A stretch of DNA of 64,000 bases from Argopecten irradians (GCF_041381155.1 NC_091140.1:28746952-28810951), one strand, 5' to 3'. Shown: positions 23,901-34,876, counted from the first letter of the stretch. The notes: generated by a model not told the origin, from the letters alone. A program made the numbers and translations.

Positions 23901-25142
23901 TAACAATATCTTTTATGTGTAAAATCACAAAAATCAACGATTTAAACGAATTGATAAAAACATGATTCATCCGATTATGGAACATGATATTTATCACAAC
24001 AGTTCACACTGACCCGAAAATATTTTTGACCAGGAATTTAAATCTAGACTGGAATGAAGGTAGACCGAATCACCTGTCTCTTAATAGGATACTCGGATAG
24101 TGTTTACCAATAAACAGAAAGTAAAAAAAAAAAAAACATTTTAAGAGACAGATGAAACATTTTAGCCGATACAGTAAATCATGTTGGTAATTTGTTGCTT
24201 AGTCATTGCTATTTCTTACATTCAATTTTTTTTTGATGACTAATATTTAGAGCAACTGCAACTTTAGAACCCGTGTCCATTACCTTTAATATGCGCAGAT
24301 GCATTTTACACATAAAGGTTTTCAACATAACATTTTAAACCATAAACGGCAAAGATATATCATGTACACAAAAACGTTACACAAAGGACAAAGGAACATT
24401 ATATGCATTTATGATATTCAATTCACTATCGTCTATTGATGTTTTACAAATAATTAACAACATTATATAGTTTAATGTTTGAAGTTTAACAGGGTGACAT
24501 GTTTTGCCCACTCTCATTCACTGTTTGTATTTTACAAAGTTATTTGAACAAACTTGAGTTTTGGTTTTAGACAGGGTTAATAAGGTAAGTCATTTAATGA
24601 ACTAAATATTTGAAATATTATTTGTTCACAAACTCTCATATTTTTTAATAAAAATGACAGTATATAGTTGAAGTTCTGCTGTTAATTTCAAAGGGTAAAA
24701 TAATCTTAGACTGACTATAACGTTTAAATCACGAAAATCTTTAGACAAGTTTTAGTACTCAGATGATTGAGGATTTTACCTTGATTCACGTCAAAATACG
24801 GACTGATGACTTTTTATTCCAGTCTTATCATCAATCGTTAATTTGCGTTGTACCAGAGTGAATCAAAAATACATGGGTAACAGAAATGTAAGACATGCTA
24901 TACATCTTTTTTCAACCAGTTTGATAAACATAAAATGAGCCACAACACACATGTTCTATAACTGACTGAAATTGAGCATTATAACAAATAAGGAACGTTT
25001 GGACAACCCTGTAGATGTCCACGTTTTGTATTGAACATCCTACATAAGAGTGGTATCAATTTGAAAGTTTACGAAGTACAAAGGTATACGGCAAGGTTAT
25101 GCTATTGACAAATATTCTTTTTTTTTCTAAACCAATGATTTT
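23901..25142. other. Intergenic, nothing recognised
   Basis: AT-rich DNA without coding exons or recognised repeats. Confidence 0.45.
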
Positions 25143-25485
25143 ATTAGGTCACCGGAGACGAACTCTCAAGTGACCTCTTTCAATTGTCTTTTATCCGTCG
25201 TGTGTCCGTTAACAATTTACATTTTCGACTTCAATGAAATTCAATGAAATTTTGATACTAAACTTTTAAGGCATAAGGCCAATCAAGAATTAATTTCATA
25301 TGTCCCGCCCTCCAAGGGACAGTGGGAGGGGCCAAAAGAGATTGAATTGACTAAACTTTCCACAGTCTTCATATGCAGACATGGTAGCATCAAATACTCT
25401 TCCTTGATTGAAAGATCGCAAGGCCTTTTACAAAAGAAATCCAGGTGAACTCAGATGACCGTTAAAGGGCATGGGTCTTTCGTTC
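25143..25485 (+). repeat. Mollusc-type interspersed repeat (GGTCACCGGAGACGAA family)
   Basis: It begins AGGTCACCGGAGACGAACTC, has TTATCCGTCGTGTGTCCGTT, GGCATAAGGCCAATCAAG and ends at AGATGACCGTTAAAGGGC. A reverse copy with the same order lies at 51150-51490. No coding capacity; the short inverted start (GGAGACGAACTCTC-like) is typical of this repeat type. Confidence 0.65.
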
Positions 25486-25569
25486 GTTCAAAACATGTGT
25501 ACATATGTTCAGCGTTGTTTCAGTTAGACAGACAATGTTGTCAATAACCTTTGTTTTACATGTAAGTAC

Positions 25570-25997
25570 AAACAAAGGCCAAATGGGCCTGAATCGCTCA
25601 CCTGCTATCTGGTAATCAAGGTGCAATACATAAGTGAGACTGTGATAATTTCTACCATGTCACAGTACGTCAAAGGTCCAATATAAGGTCCTTTGGCATC
25701 GTGGTTGCTAAGAAGATTTTAGCCTATTTGACCCCTGTGATATTGAGAGAAGGTGACGGTCATTCATTCGAAAGAACCTGGTAGCCCTTCATATCAACAT
25801 GTCCACGGCCCAATAACAGGTCCCAAGGCCTCTTAGTTATTAAGAAGTCATTTAAAGATTATAGTCTTTTTGACCCATGTGACCTGGAATGAAGGTCAAG
25901 ATCATTCATTTCAACAAAATTGGTTATTAGGAAGAATGCGTTTAATGGTTTTAGCCTATTTGACCCCTGTGTGACCTTGAATGTCGGTCAGGTGAGC
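25570..25997 (+). repeat. Interspersed repeat with internal tandem units
   Basis: Outer ends are inverted (GCTCACCTGCTATCTGG near 25597; GGTCAGGTGAGCT near 25985). Inside, roughly 90-bp units recur with TATTTGACCCCTGTGA, GACGGTCATTCATTCGAA and CCTCTTAGTTATTAAGAAG. It is the same class as the element at 28014-29012 but with a different internal unit. Confidence 0.6.
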
Positions 25998-26560
25998 TAA
26001 TAAACCAATGATTAATAGTTTGAATGTAAACAAGTAACATAATCTGTTCAAATTAATCTTTATACAGTAATTCAATTTATTAAAGATGAACTTCAGAGTT
26101 CCAAAGTCATAAAGTAATAAAGTGATGAAGTAATTTTTAAAGTCAATGTTATGAAAATTGAATTCATTTTGCTTACTTGGTGCCAAAGTCTATAAACTTA
26201 ACTAAATGCAATAAATCAAGTACAGACATACTAAAAACGATTTATAAATTATGTCTTTTAATTTTGATGTTGTAGTAAGTAGTTCATGATAAAGGACATA
26301 TAATAGTCATAAAGTCAATCTTCTCGATCTTTTTCCATCCCGGATAGTTTTTCCGTCGGTCCCTTGATCTACGATGGAATGTCCATTCCGTATATTAGTA
26401 TAACCTATTCCGGAATTTAGTATTACCCAATCCGTATTTTGTATGTAACCGGAAGTACCACATGGTAATAAAGTATCCAGCATGCATATGGCGGCCAGAC
26501 AAGTGTGATTGTCATCTATGTAATCATCACAAAACATCTGGTTTTACATCACACCCCTAT
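25998..26560. other. Intergenic, nothing recognised
   Basis: A stretch near 26330-26460 contains several ATTCCGT-like short repeats (GTCCATTCCGTATATTAG, CCAATCCGTATTTTG) but no gene or clear element. Confidence 0.4.
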
Positions 26561-27125
26561 AGAACCCCACATACGAAACATCGAGGTTTGACTTAGCGAT
26601 TGATTTCTGAAGCACAGAAAATTATCAACTTATCTGTTATCCTCGTTTATTCAGCTCGTTGTCGGTATAATTTGACCGGAATCACCGGGGCTAATCGTAC
26701 AAACCGGGCTACGCTATTTACGCTCGTGGAAACGCTTCTTTAACATAGAAAACTGTCGTCTTGGGAAGCGTTATGTGATAAAATATGTGATCGGTGTTCA
26801 AATCACGGTCAAGAATCCAAATATGCAAGTTGCCCACGAAACAGTAGAGTGTTTCACCAGTGGGTAGAAGCAAAATTGATGTTTTATTGTATTGAGACTT
26901 TGTCCTGTATTTCGCGCACAGTATAGACGGGTATGTCATACCATGGTTGAAAAATGTTTTTGTTAAATATTAAAACAGATATATATCTGAACGAGACATG
27001 GAGTTAAAACTGGATTTAGTTCATTAAATCATCTCAGATTTCAATGATTTGGTGACCTTTTCTTGTTGAATGTTACTGTAAAACTACATTTTCTAAATTA
27101 CGCATGCGAAAACACTACGGATCGG
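26561..27125 (+). repeat. Unclassified repeat U1
   Basis: Part 26565-26665 (TACGAAACATCGAGGTTTGA to GGTATAATT) recurs inverted at 34110-34218, and part 26690-27120 recurs inverted at 29286-29615 (ACAGATATATATCTGAACGA; TCTTGTTGAATGTTACTG; ATTACGCATGCGAAAAC). It has no long frame. It could be a non-autonomous element or copied gene-flank sequence. Confidence 0.55.
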
Positions 27126-27835
27126 TTATTAAAATAATAATACAAGGTAATTGATATTAGTTCTTGAAATGTAATTTCTTCAATCGAAAGTCATTTCCAT
27201 GACAACAGATATATATATATACACGTGATATTTTGTTTGTTTTATTACTCGTACAGTTAATCATTTCTTATGGAAACATATCGAGTTCGTTTAGTTTTGG
27301 TGGTCCCAAGAATTGAACTAGCAACATATGTTCCAGTTAGAGAACAGTATCCGTTTTTACGAACGAATTTGAAGTTCCGTCAAATTGAATACGACATTCC
27401 GTTGGAACGAAACTGGTTCATCTGCTACTTCTCGTTTGAGGGTTCAAAGTCCTAAGACGCTTATCCGTGATCTAAAATAATGCATGCTTAGAATGTGATT
27501 GGTTCAAATTGTATAGAAGAGAATGTTGGCTATGAAATCAGAATAGGTTAGATTACAGTGCAAAATTTGACTGAATTTATTCTTTATACACGGTACATGT
27601 ATTTCAATTCAAACACATGATAATCATATATAGTATAGTAAATCTTTGCTCAGATGATTAGTAGAAGATTCTCTTATACCTTATTGGATTATATACATAC
27701 ATGTATGAAAATGCTTAAAATAAAAAAAATATAGTTATCAGTAAAATATCGCGTGCGTATATATTTGTTTTACATAAAAAGGACTTTTGATTTTGTTTCT
27801 TTGGTTGATCATTATATCAACAGCCGAAGTAGTAA
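27126..27835. other. Intergenic, nothing recognised
   Basis: The 61-residue frame at 27270-27455 has no recognisable motif and no supporting splice signals; I do not call it a gene. Confidence 0.45.
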
Positions 27836-27975
27836 ATGGACGGCCTCCCATGTGTGCGGTGTTTTGTGCATGGTATTCGTGTTGTATCTTCTCTTTGTGA
27901 AAATCTTGTCATTTTTATAGTAATATAAGTATATTACCGGAGACATCAAGCAACACAACCTACCCAGTCACATTT
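27836..27975 (-). repeat. R1 repeat fragment, antisense
   Basis: GGACGGCCTCCCATGTGTGC, GTATTCGTGTTGTATCTTC, TTTTTATAGTAATATAAG and GGAGACATCAAGCAACACAA in R1 antisense order; the 3' tail is missing. Confidence 0.65.
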
Positions 27976-28013
27976 AGTCCGCTAAATCTGCTTATATTAA
28001 GAGGGTTATTTTT

Positions 28014-29012
28014 AGCTCACCTGGCCCGAAGGGCCGGTGAGCTTATGTTATGGCGCGGCGTCCGTCGTCCGTCGGCGTCCGTCTGTCCGTCAACATTTCC
28101 TTTAAATCGCTACTTGTCCTAGAGTTCTGCATGGATTGTAACCAAATTTGGCCACAAACATCCTTGAGGGAAGGGGAACAGAACTTGTATAAATTTTGGC
28201 TCTGACCCCCCGGGGGCAGGAGGGGCGGGGCCCAATAGGGGAAATAAAGGTAAATCCTTTAAATCACTACTAGTCATAGAGTTCTGCATGGAATGTAACC
28301 AAATTTGGCCAGAAACATCTTTGGGGGAATAAGAACAGAGTTTGTATAAATTTTGGCTCTGACCCCCGGGGGCAGGAGAGGAGGGGCCCAATAGGGGAAA
28401 TGGAGGTAAATCCTATAAATCACTACTTGTCCTAGAGTTCTGCATGGATTTTAACCAAATTTCGCCACAAGCTTCCTTGGGGGAAGGGGAACAGAACTTT
28501 TGTAAATTTTGGCTCTGACCCCCTGGGGCAGGGGGGCAGGAGGGGTGGGGCCCAATAGGGGAAATAGAGGTTAATCCTTTAAATCACTACTAGTCATAGA
28601 GTTATGCACGGATTGTAACCAAATTTGGCCACAAACATCCTTGTTGGAAGGGGAACAGAACTTGTATAAATTTTGACTCTGACCCCCCCCCCCCCCCGGG
28701 GGGGGGGGGGGGGGGGGGCAGGAGAGGCGGGGCCCAATAGGGGAAATAGAGGTAAATCCTATAAATCGCTACTTGTCCTAGAGTTCTGCTTGGATTGTGA
28801 CCGAATTTGGCCAGAAACATCCTCGGGGGAAGGGGAACAGAACTTGTGTAAATTTTGGCTCTGACCCCCTGGGGCAGGAGGGGTGGGGCCCAATAGGGGA
28901 TTTAGAGGTAAATATTCAAATTCCTTCAGAAAAGAAACAATGAACCTGTATTCAGAACATTACTTGGCATTACAAACCAGGTGAGCGATACAGGCCCTCT
29001 GGGCCTCTTGTT
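28014..29012 (+). repeat. Interspersed element with about five internal tandem units
   Basis: It starts TAGCTCACCTGGCCCGAAGG and ends CAGGTGAGCGATACAGGCC then CTCTGGGCCTC, so the ends are roughly inverted. Inside are about five units of 150-170 bp, each with CTAGAGTTCTGCATGGATTG, CCAAATTTGGCCACAAACA, GAACAGAACTTGTATAAA and a CTGACCCCC..GGGGCAGGAG..CCCAATAGGGG block. The apparent proline/glycine reading frames here are unit shadows. I know this type as a common bivalve repeat. Confidence 0.75.
28682..28719. repeat. Poly-C/poly-G run
   Basis: A C run of about 16 is followed directly by a G run of about 20 in the fourth unit of the tandem element, where neighbouring units have only CCCCC..GGGGG. 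It could fold into a strong hairpin or quadruplex, and its exact length may be a sequencing approximation. Confidence 0.8.
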
Positions 29013-29034
29013 TGTCGTATATATATAGGGGGAA

Positions 29035-29200
29035 AAGGCTTTATAATATAGGCAGTTATACTGATAACGGGGGAACCAGTCGTCTCACTCCATTTCTGCT
29101 GAGCGCTAAGAGCCTTAATCATACCTCGTGTCAGGCGGTGTCAAGGGAGACGTTTCGAAGAAATAAAAAAGTAGATAAAAGATAAGAACCTTATTTTAGT
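29035..29200 (-). repeat. R1 repeat fragment, antisense
   Basis: TATACTGATAACGGGGGAAC, CAGTCGTCTCACTCC, GCTGAGCGCTAAG and GGCGGTGTCAAGGGAGACG are R1 antisense blocks, with the middle shortened. Confidence 0.6.
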
Positions 29201-29285
29201 TGTTCGATCATGCGATAGGGGCAGCACGTACTATTCTACTGAAAAATGAAGAAATGATTTAGGAACTAATATGTATCCACTGCCT

Positions 29286-29615
29286 TGTATGTTGTTCACT
29301 ATGCTGGTAAGCGTTTTCGCATGCGTAATTTAGAAAATATAGTTATGACAGTAACATTCAACAAGAAAAAGTCACCTAATCATTGAAATCTGCGATACTT
29401 TTATGATCTGAATCAAGTTTTAGCTCTGTTTCTCGTTTAGATATATATCTGTTTTAATATATAACAAAAAATCACACTCTTCAAATGTTTGCGAAATTAA
29501 GGACAAAGTATAATACAATACAACATAAATTTTGCGTCTACGCATTGGCAAAATACTCTAATGTTCCGTGGTCAACTTGTATATTTGGATTCTTGGTTTG
29601 TACGATTAGCCCCGG
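29286..29615 (-). repeat. Unclassified repeat U1, inverted copy
   Basis: Reverse complement of the second half of 26561-27125: GTTTTCGCATGCGTAATTTA, CAGTAACATTCAACAAGAAA, GATATATATCTGTTTTAATA and CGATTAGCCCCGG match in order. The 2.2 kb between the two arms carries R1 and the tandem-unit element. Confidence 0.6.
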
Positions 29616-29674
29616 TGGGAATGGGATGTGGTTTTCCGTGCCATCGGTAGCATGCTTCAATTTGTTTTCTTGAT

Positions 29675-30170
29675 TGATTAATTAACGTTCTATTAACAGC
29701 CATGATCATATAAGGACGGCTTCCCATGCATGTGATGTGCTGCGTGTAGGGAGTGTATGGTGCGTGTTCTGGGGGACTAGTATATCTGTGTTGGGTTTTC
29801 TTGTATACTGGTGCTCTTTTTAGAGTGCATTATCACTGAAGCATGCCGCCGAAGACACCAAGCACCTAACACCACCCGGTCACTTTATACTGACAACGGG
29901 CGGCCAGTCGCCCCACTCCCTGTATGCTTAGCGCTACACAGCAGCAGAAACTACCACTTTTATAGACTTTGGTATGTCTCGGATAGGGGATAGAACCAAT
30001 CGTACCTCACAGGAGCGAGCGCTCAACTAAATGCCAAAAGTGAGGCGGTGTCGCGAGAGACGTTAGGAAGCCTAACGATATTAGGAAGAAAAGAAAAGAT
30101 CCTAAAATAAATTGTTTACGCATGAAATAGGAGCAGCAGGTACAATTCTGCCACCCTCCTTGTAGGACAA
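29675..30170 (-). repeat. R1 repeat, antisense, long copy
   Basis: Begins TTGATTGATTAATTAACGTTC, then GGACGGCTTCCCATGCATG, CTGAAGCATGCCGCCGAAG, GACAACGGGCGGCCAGTCG, ACTACCACTTTTATAGAC, the tRNA-like zone GCGAGCGCTCAAC and a 5' end GAAATAGGAGCAGCAGGTAC. It runs into a sense copy at 30175, again forming an inverted pair. Confidence 0.8.
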
Positions 30171-30174
30171 CCAT

Positions 30175-30345
30175 GCGTCAGTGACATAAGTACTATAAAA
30201 AGGGAAAGATATTCTCTATTACAAGGAGACACAACACGAGTATACCGCAGTCTCCTAAACATAGACATCCACTCACAGCATACACGGGAGGCCGTCCACA
30301 AATGACCCTGACTGTTAATGGGATATTACAATTATAAACCAAACT
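30175..30345 (+). repeat. R1 repeat fragment, sense
   Basis: ACTATAAAAAGGGAAAGAT, ACAAGGAGACACAACACGAG, TACACGGGAGGCCGTCCAC and CTGACTGTTAATGGGATATT. Very like 22910-23115, including the shortened middle, so these two form a subfamily. Confidence 0.7.
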
Positions 30346-30349
30346 AATT

Positions 30350-30840
30350 CTACTAATTCTAGAAAATGGTGGAAAATTGCTAAAACTACGGGGAAATTAC
30401 TAATAACAGCAAGCAATCATTTCCTTTTAAAAACAATTATGAAGTTTTTATCCGTCCACTGGATAAAGCTGATATTGCTGACTCTATTCTACCCGAATTA
30501 CCTCCCCTGTCCCATGTTGAACTATACGATATTACAATAACTGAACAAGATATAATTGATCAACTTCTCTTTTAAAACAATAATAAACCAGCTGGACCAG
30601 ATGGTATTTTACCAGTTTTTATTAAACATAATTCGCCATCTTTAGTATATTCTCTTAAATTACTATGTAACTATTACTTATGTTACAACACTTTATAAAA
30701 GGAAAAGTGAAGTTAGTGGCCTTAATAATTATAGACCCATCGCGGTCACATCTGTCTTTATCAATTTTTTAGAAAATATTTCAAGTCATGATATGTTAAG
30801 TGAACATCAGTTAGGTTATTCTTTTGAAAATACTTTGTAA
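30350..30840 (+). mobile_element. LINE (non-LTR) reverse transcriptase fragment
   Basis: One plus-strand frame (about 30355-30690) reads KWWKIAKTTGKLL, then ITEQDIIDQLL, a stop, NNNKPAGPDGILPVFIKH. A later stretch (about 30716-30836) reads LNNYRPIAVTSVF and LSEHQLGYSFEN. These match the fingers and palm start of L1/Jockey-type reverse transcriptases (K.AGPDGI.P.; .YRPI..TS). Sequence between them is missing, the catalytic YADD box is absent, and the fragment is truncated at both ends. It is a dead LINE piece. Confidence 0.75.
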
Positions 30841-30859
30841 ATTAATTTCTGAAATGAAA

Positions 30860-31040
30860 TGAAAGAAATGTGCAAGCGGCTCCACATCCACAAAACCATC
30901 AGTCAGATGGATGGTGGAGCGGTTCAACAAAACCCTTGTGAACATGCTCAGTATGTTTTTGAACTCACACCAAACCAATTGGAATGAGTACCTACAATAT
31001 GTGATGATGTGGTTTATTAACCCCTTTAGGCCATGGGCTA
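30860..31040 (+). mobile_element. Ty3/Gypsy-type integrase fragment (fossil)
   Basis: A short stretch resembles the end of the integrase core of Ty3/Gypsy LTR elements (QSDG then MVERFNKTL, followed by LNSHQTNWNEY). No LTRs or other gag-pol parts are seen next to it, so it is an isolated, broken remnant, probably old, joined directly to the LINE fragment on its left. Confidence 0.65.
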
Positions 31041-31255
31041 GAAGGGTACCACATGCAACCCCCCCCAAACCTCCGAACCAATATTTTTCTGAGCCCTTAT
31101 GACCAACTGATCACAAATCAAAATGTTAACATTGCATAAGTTGGGATGAACTTCTAGTTATGACGTCATAAAGATGGCCGCCATCTCGATTTTCACTAAA
31201 ATTTGAAAAAGAATCATAACATTGACATTTTTCAACCGAAAGAGACAAATGAGGT
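31041..31255. other. Repeat-like junction sequence
   Basis: Non-coding stretch with ATGACGTCATAAAGATGGCC that separates the integrase remnant from the truncated URAD copy B. Its origin is not recognised. Confidence 0.4.
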
Positions 31256-33390
31256 ATCAAAATGAATGGACGGTGCTGCCACACAGCGGCTGCACACAGA
31301 GAACAATGCTCGACGACGTTCCCAAATATGGAGACAAAATCATAGAAATCCAATTCGTTTACATCCGCTATATCTCTCTAAAGAATAGAACCAAATATTA
31401 TCATTAGATATAATATCATTCATTCGTTGAAATGAACAAAGTAAGTGGTGATATTTGCAAGTAGTCTGAATACAAGATGAGTTGGTCTGATACCAAACGG
31501 TGTCGGCGAGTTGTCATGTAATAGTGCGCTTAAGGCCTACCTGAGACATCTATCTGTCATCAAGTCTAATAGCAGGTGTGCAAGGCCAGAGTATCTCGAG
31601 GTAACATGTGTGAGATCTAACTTAAAACAAAGTCACATATGCATATGGTGTATATCGGGTAGCAGTATATATGCATTCAATTTTTTCGGGCCCTTATCAA
31701 TAATAAGCAGTAGTATGCAATTTCATGTATGATATCTAACTTAAAACACAATCCCTTCTGTGTGCATGTGCTCCACAATTTTAACCATTCACTTCTTATA
31801 AAATTGGTAAAGGTAAATTTCATATTTGCGTTCATCCATGCTATTCCATTCTTCATCACACGTGTCAACGTCTTTTATTGCACATTACATGTGTTCATCA
31901 TTACAATTAAATATACATTAAAATTGCTCGGCCCCCGTAACGATAATTAGCTATGACATATAGAATGTATGAAATAAGCACATTTATATGTATGCATGTA
32001 CATGCCGACAAGGCAAATTTATGTTTGTACTATGTAAAGAAGTAGTCAGCATAATACATATGGTGTATGTAAAAGTAATCGACACTGACCTAGTTTATAT
32101 GCATATGCTGCAATACATGTATTATGTATGAATTGCACGTCTTAAAGACCTGCTCTGGCGAAAAGTCAAAATTTTCTGTTGACTAACTTTTTTCAATTCA
32201 GATAATTGAGAATTGGAATTCACACTAAAGCTTTAAATGTAAAACAAATAATATAATGGTGTGCTTGATTTTGAGCTATATTGAATCAAAGATGATTATT
32301 TTTTATATACAATTTTCATTTCGGTGAACCTAAGAAAGATTCACAGAAAAAAATTACTTGATATAACTAAACATGTTGTAGCAACCGCGTGTTAAATAAA
32401 AATACCAAAAATTGTACCAAATTCACCTTTCACATCTCTACCAAAAATTGTACCAAATTCACCTTTTCAAAATGATCACCAAATTGTTCATTTCTTAAAA
32501 TACGTGTATAAAAAAATCTACAAGCATTAGAAGTCTAATTTTTTGACATATTTTCTTTATGGGAACTGGCTATCGATTGAAACAATTAGTTTTTGAGAAT
32601 CATAAAAACTCTTTGAGTACTGATAAACGAGACTTCAACGAGACTGAATCCTCACCAGGGCAGATTCTTAATTATCTAGTCATTACAAGTGAAGTTAACG
32701 TCTTGAAAATTAAAAATGAATCCTTACATTTCATATCATATGTATTCTCTATTCACTGCTAAAATAAAGACTTTTTCTAAGTTCTCGTGGCCCTGTTAAC
32801 TCTCAAGAATGTTCTAATAAGTGTGGATCTAATAATATTAAAAGTCGAGGAGTAGATCAGAGTATCGCACCAGGTAGTAATATAATATAGTATATATAAC
32901 ATAGCAATAAAAGCGCATCTATAAATCAGCAACACTTATATAATATATGCTATAAACTTACGTAGTCATGATTTTCGTCTGTTGATGTGCACACAAAACG
33001 TCTAATTTGTGTAATGGCAGGTAGCGAGTTAATGTAGGTCAGCTGGTATTCTGCTGCAGTGTAAGCGTACGGTGTTAAATCTAGGGAAACGTGACACCGC
33101 TCGAAAAATGTGCATACTATTGCACACCTTTATGTGTACGATTAAACACGTGAATGCCATGGAATTGCATTTAAGTAATATAAAGGTTTGTGTCTTTCAA
33201 TTTAAGGTTTATATAGCATATATGAAGGCATTTCAATCATCTCAAATACGTCTATTATATACTTTTAGGAACACTTTACATGGAACGTAGACTAGTTTTG
33301 AGAAAAATGTCTAACTGCTGTCTTTGGAGCAAAACATGTAGGTTTGTAGAAATTAAACTCCTGAATTAGATATTTTTTTCTTTAAAACAT
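31256..33390 (-). repeat. Segmental duplication copy B (URAD unit, truncated)
   Basis: Collinear with copies A and C from within URAD exon 2 through intron 1 (TTACAATTAAATATACATTA; GTAACGATAATTAGCTATGAC; GTTTATATGCATATGCTGC), exon 1 and the upstream region (GTAATGGCAGGTAGCG; GTGACACCGCTCGAAAAAT; GTACGATTAAACACGTGAAT). It ends abruptly inside exon 2; exon 3 and the 3' flank are absent. Confidence 0.75.
31259..32969 (-). pseudogene. URAD pseudogene, copy B
   Basis: Exon 1 is conserved (ATGACTAC|GTAAGT, coding 32969-32962). Exon 2 is recognisable at 31376-31259 on the minus strand (YDFVSIFGNVVEHC, AAAVWQHRPF) after an acceptor TTCTTTAG. Near its 5' end about 10 bp are missing relative to copies A and C, which shifts the frame after exon 1, and the exon is cut after QRPF. 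Exon 3, with the catalytic His and Glu, is not present. It cannot make the enzyme. It keeps a single 50-bp-type exon-1 unit, so it shows the state before the expansion seen in copy A. Confidence 0.8.
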
Positions 33391-33780
33391 TATTCCAACT
33401 TTGTTAAGATGGCATTATAACATTGAATATGTACATTGGTATCGATTGGGACGTCCCATATACGCCATATTTTCATGTTACAATCTACAGCCGCCATTGT
33501 TCTGACAAGGTCAAAAAGGACTCGATGTGTATGCCTATGCAAAGTCGAATCCGGTCAAACAAGCGCTCCTACTACATGCTACAACAATTAGCAAACATCA
33601 TGGCATAGTTATTTGGTGACAGAAATATGCACTGAACCTTGTGGACTTACAACAAAATTGTACAATTCTTTGCATATTTTGCCAAGATTAAGAACACAAC
33701 GATCAACGAGTCAACAGTGATATCTAAGGTTAGGACGGATGCATAGACACTTTATATTAACTAAGTAATGTCCAAGTCCA
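33200..33780 (+). repeat. Repeat block with inverted copy at 50.4-50.9 kb
   Basis: TTTCAATCATCTCAAATACG, CATTGAATATGTACATTGGT, CAGCCGCCATTGTTCTGAC, TGCATATTTTGCCA and GGACGGATGCATAGACAC recur as reverse complement at 50440-50890 in the same relative order. It overlaps the upstream end of the copy B segmental duplication. The small frame at 33423 has no motif. Confidence 0.65.
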
Positions 33781-33944
33781 CCTAAAAAGAATGATATATA
33801 AAGGCATACAAACAATCTCTAGTTTAAACAGATTCTAAACCTAACGTTATCAGTAACTTTTTTGTATTTTTAAGTACAAATTCGAATACAAATACAGCAG
33901 CGGGTAACAGTTGCTTGCACATTAAAGAAAAACTTGTGCTTCTT

Positions 33945-34100
33945 TATGCTCCTACTCCTGCTCAGCTATCGGCATTAAGGGAGTGGGGCGACTGATTCGC
34001 CCGTTGTCAATATAATGTGACTGTGTAGTGTTTTCGACGGCACGCTTCAGTGATATATCGCTATCAAAAGGACAAGAGTTCCACTAAACAAGTCTTGCAA
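33945..34100 (+). repeat. R1 repeat fragment, sense
   Basis: GCTCCTACTCCTGCTCAGC, GGGAGTGGGGCGACTGATTC, GCCCGTTGTCAATATAATGT and CGACGGCACGCTTCAGTGAT; ends inside the element. Confidence 0.7.
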
Positions 34101-34109
34101 AACTTTAAA

Positions 34110-34218
34110 CTTTAAAATTATACCTACAACGAGCGGAACGAACCAGAAAACAGGTAAGTTGTTAATTTTCTATGCTTCAGAAATCAATTGCTAAGTCAAA
34201 CCTCGATGTTTCGTAGAT
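34110..34218 (-). repeat. Unclassified repeat U1 fragment
   Basis: Reverse complement of 26565-26665: TCAGAAATCAATTGCTAAGT, CAAACCTCGATGTTTCGTA. It lies between two R1 pieces. Confidence 0.55.
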
Positions 34219-34221
34219 CAT

Positions 34222-34372
34222 GTTTGTTTGTTTGATTAATTAACACCCTAGTAACAGCCAGGGTCATTTAAGGGCGGCCTCCTGTGTATGCGGTGTGTAG
34301 CGTGTGTGTAGTGCGAGTTGGGTGTTTTGGAAGACTGCGGTATGTTCGTGTTGTGTCTTCTTGTATATAAAG
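34222..34372 (-). repeat. R1 repeat fragment, antisense
   Basis: TTTGTTTGATTAATTAACAC, CTAGTAACAGCCAGGGTC, GGGCGGCCTCCTGTGTATG, TTGGAAGACTGCGGTATG. Only the 3' part of R1 is present. Confidence 0.7.
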
Positions 34373-34564
34373 GGACCAACAAGAAAAAATTCTACACATC
34401 GAGACTTCAAAATATCGGTCTGGAAAAAAAGATCGATTATATGGCTTTATGATGAACGCTTGACCTTCCCGAAACAGACCCTGACATTCTTGATCAAAAC
34501 CACCTCTTGCCATGACTACTTGAATATCTGGATATGTAATGCAATGTCAACTGTTTAGATTAAA
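34373..34564. other. Nothing recognised
   Basis: Short spacer between an R1 piece and the HSPA12-like fragment. Confidence 0.4.
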
Positions 34565-34876
34565 GTATAATTATTTCATTTTTGAAAATCATATTGATTT
34601 CCAATACATATATCACAGTGACTTGAGAAACACATTTAACAATAAACTCAACGTTCTCGATTGTTAATACTTGTACATGTACCATTAGTTATTGTCAAGC
34701 GCAAAGTGCTCTTATTCCATTCCGTATATCATATAGGAAGAAACCGCTGATATCACCAAGAACAAAAGGTTAGAAAGTGGAGCCCACCAAGAGTTACACG
34801 TACCGACAGGAGGTCACTGGGGCGGAACCACAGTCAGCAAAGCCTTTCACAATATGCTGGTGGCTATATTTCAGGG
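34565..34876 (+). pseudogene. HSPA12-like fragment (intron 5 plus start of last exon)
   Basis: About 34739-34876 matches the beginning of the last exon of the HSPA12-like gene at 14640-14775 (TACACGTACCGACAGGAGG, TCACTGGGGCGGAAC, CAATATGCTGGTGGCTATAT); in frame it reads LESGAHQELHVPTGGHWGG. The preceding 170 bp also resemble the intron 5 of that gene (AACTCAACGTTCTCG-like; GCGCAAAGTGCTCTT against GCATAGCGTGCTCTT), so it is a genomic copy and not a retrocopy. The acceptor and the GGG of the phosphate-2 motif are altered, and homology stops after VAIF. It is a dead piece, placed between URAD copies B and C. Confidence 0.8.

Noticed and set aside
28119-28864. Proline/glycine-rich frames
   Set aside because: They come from the C/G-rich part of the tandem-unit element.
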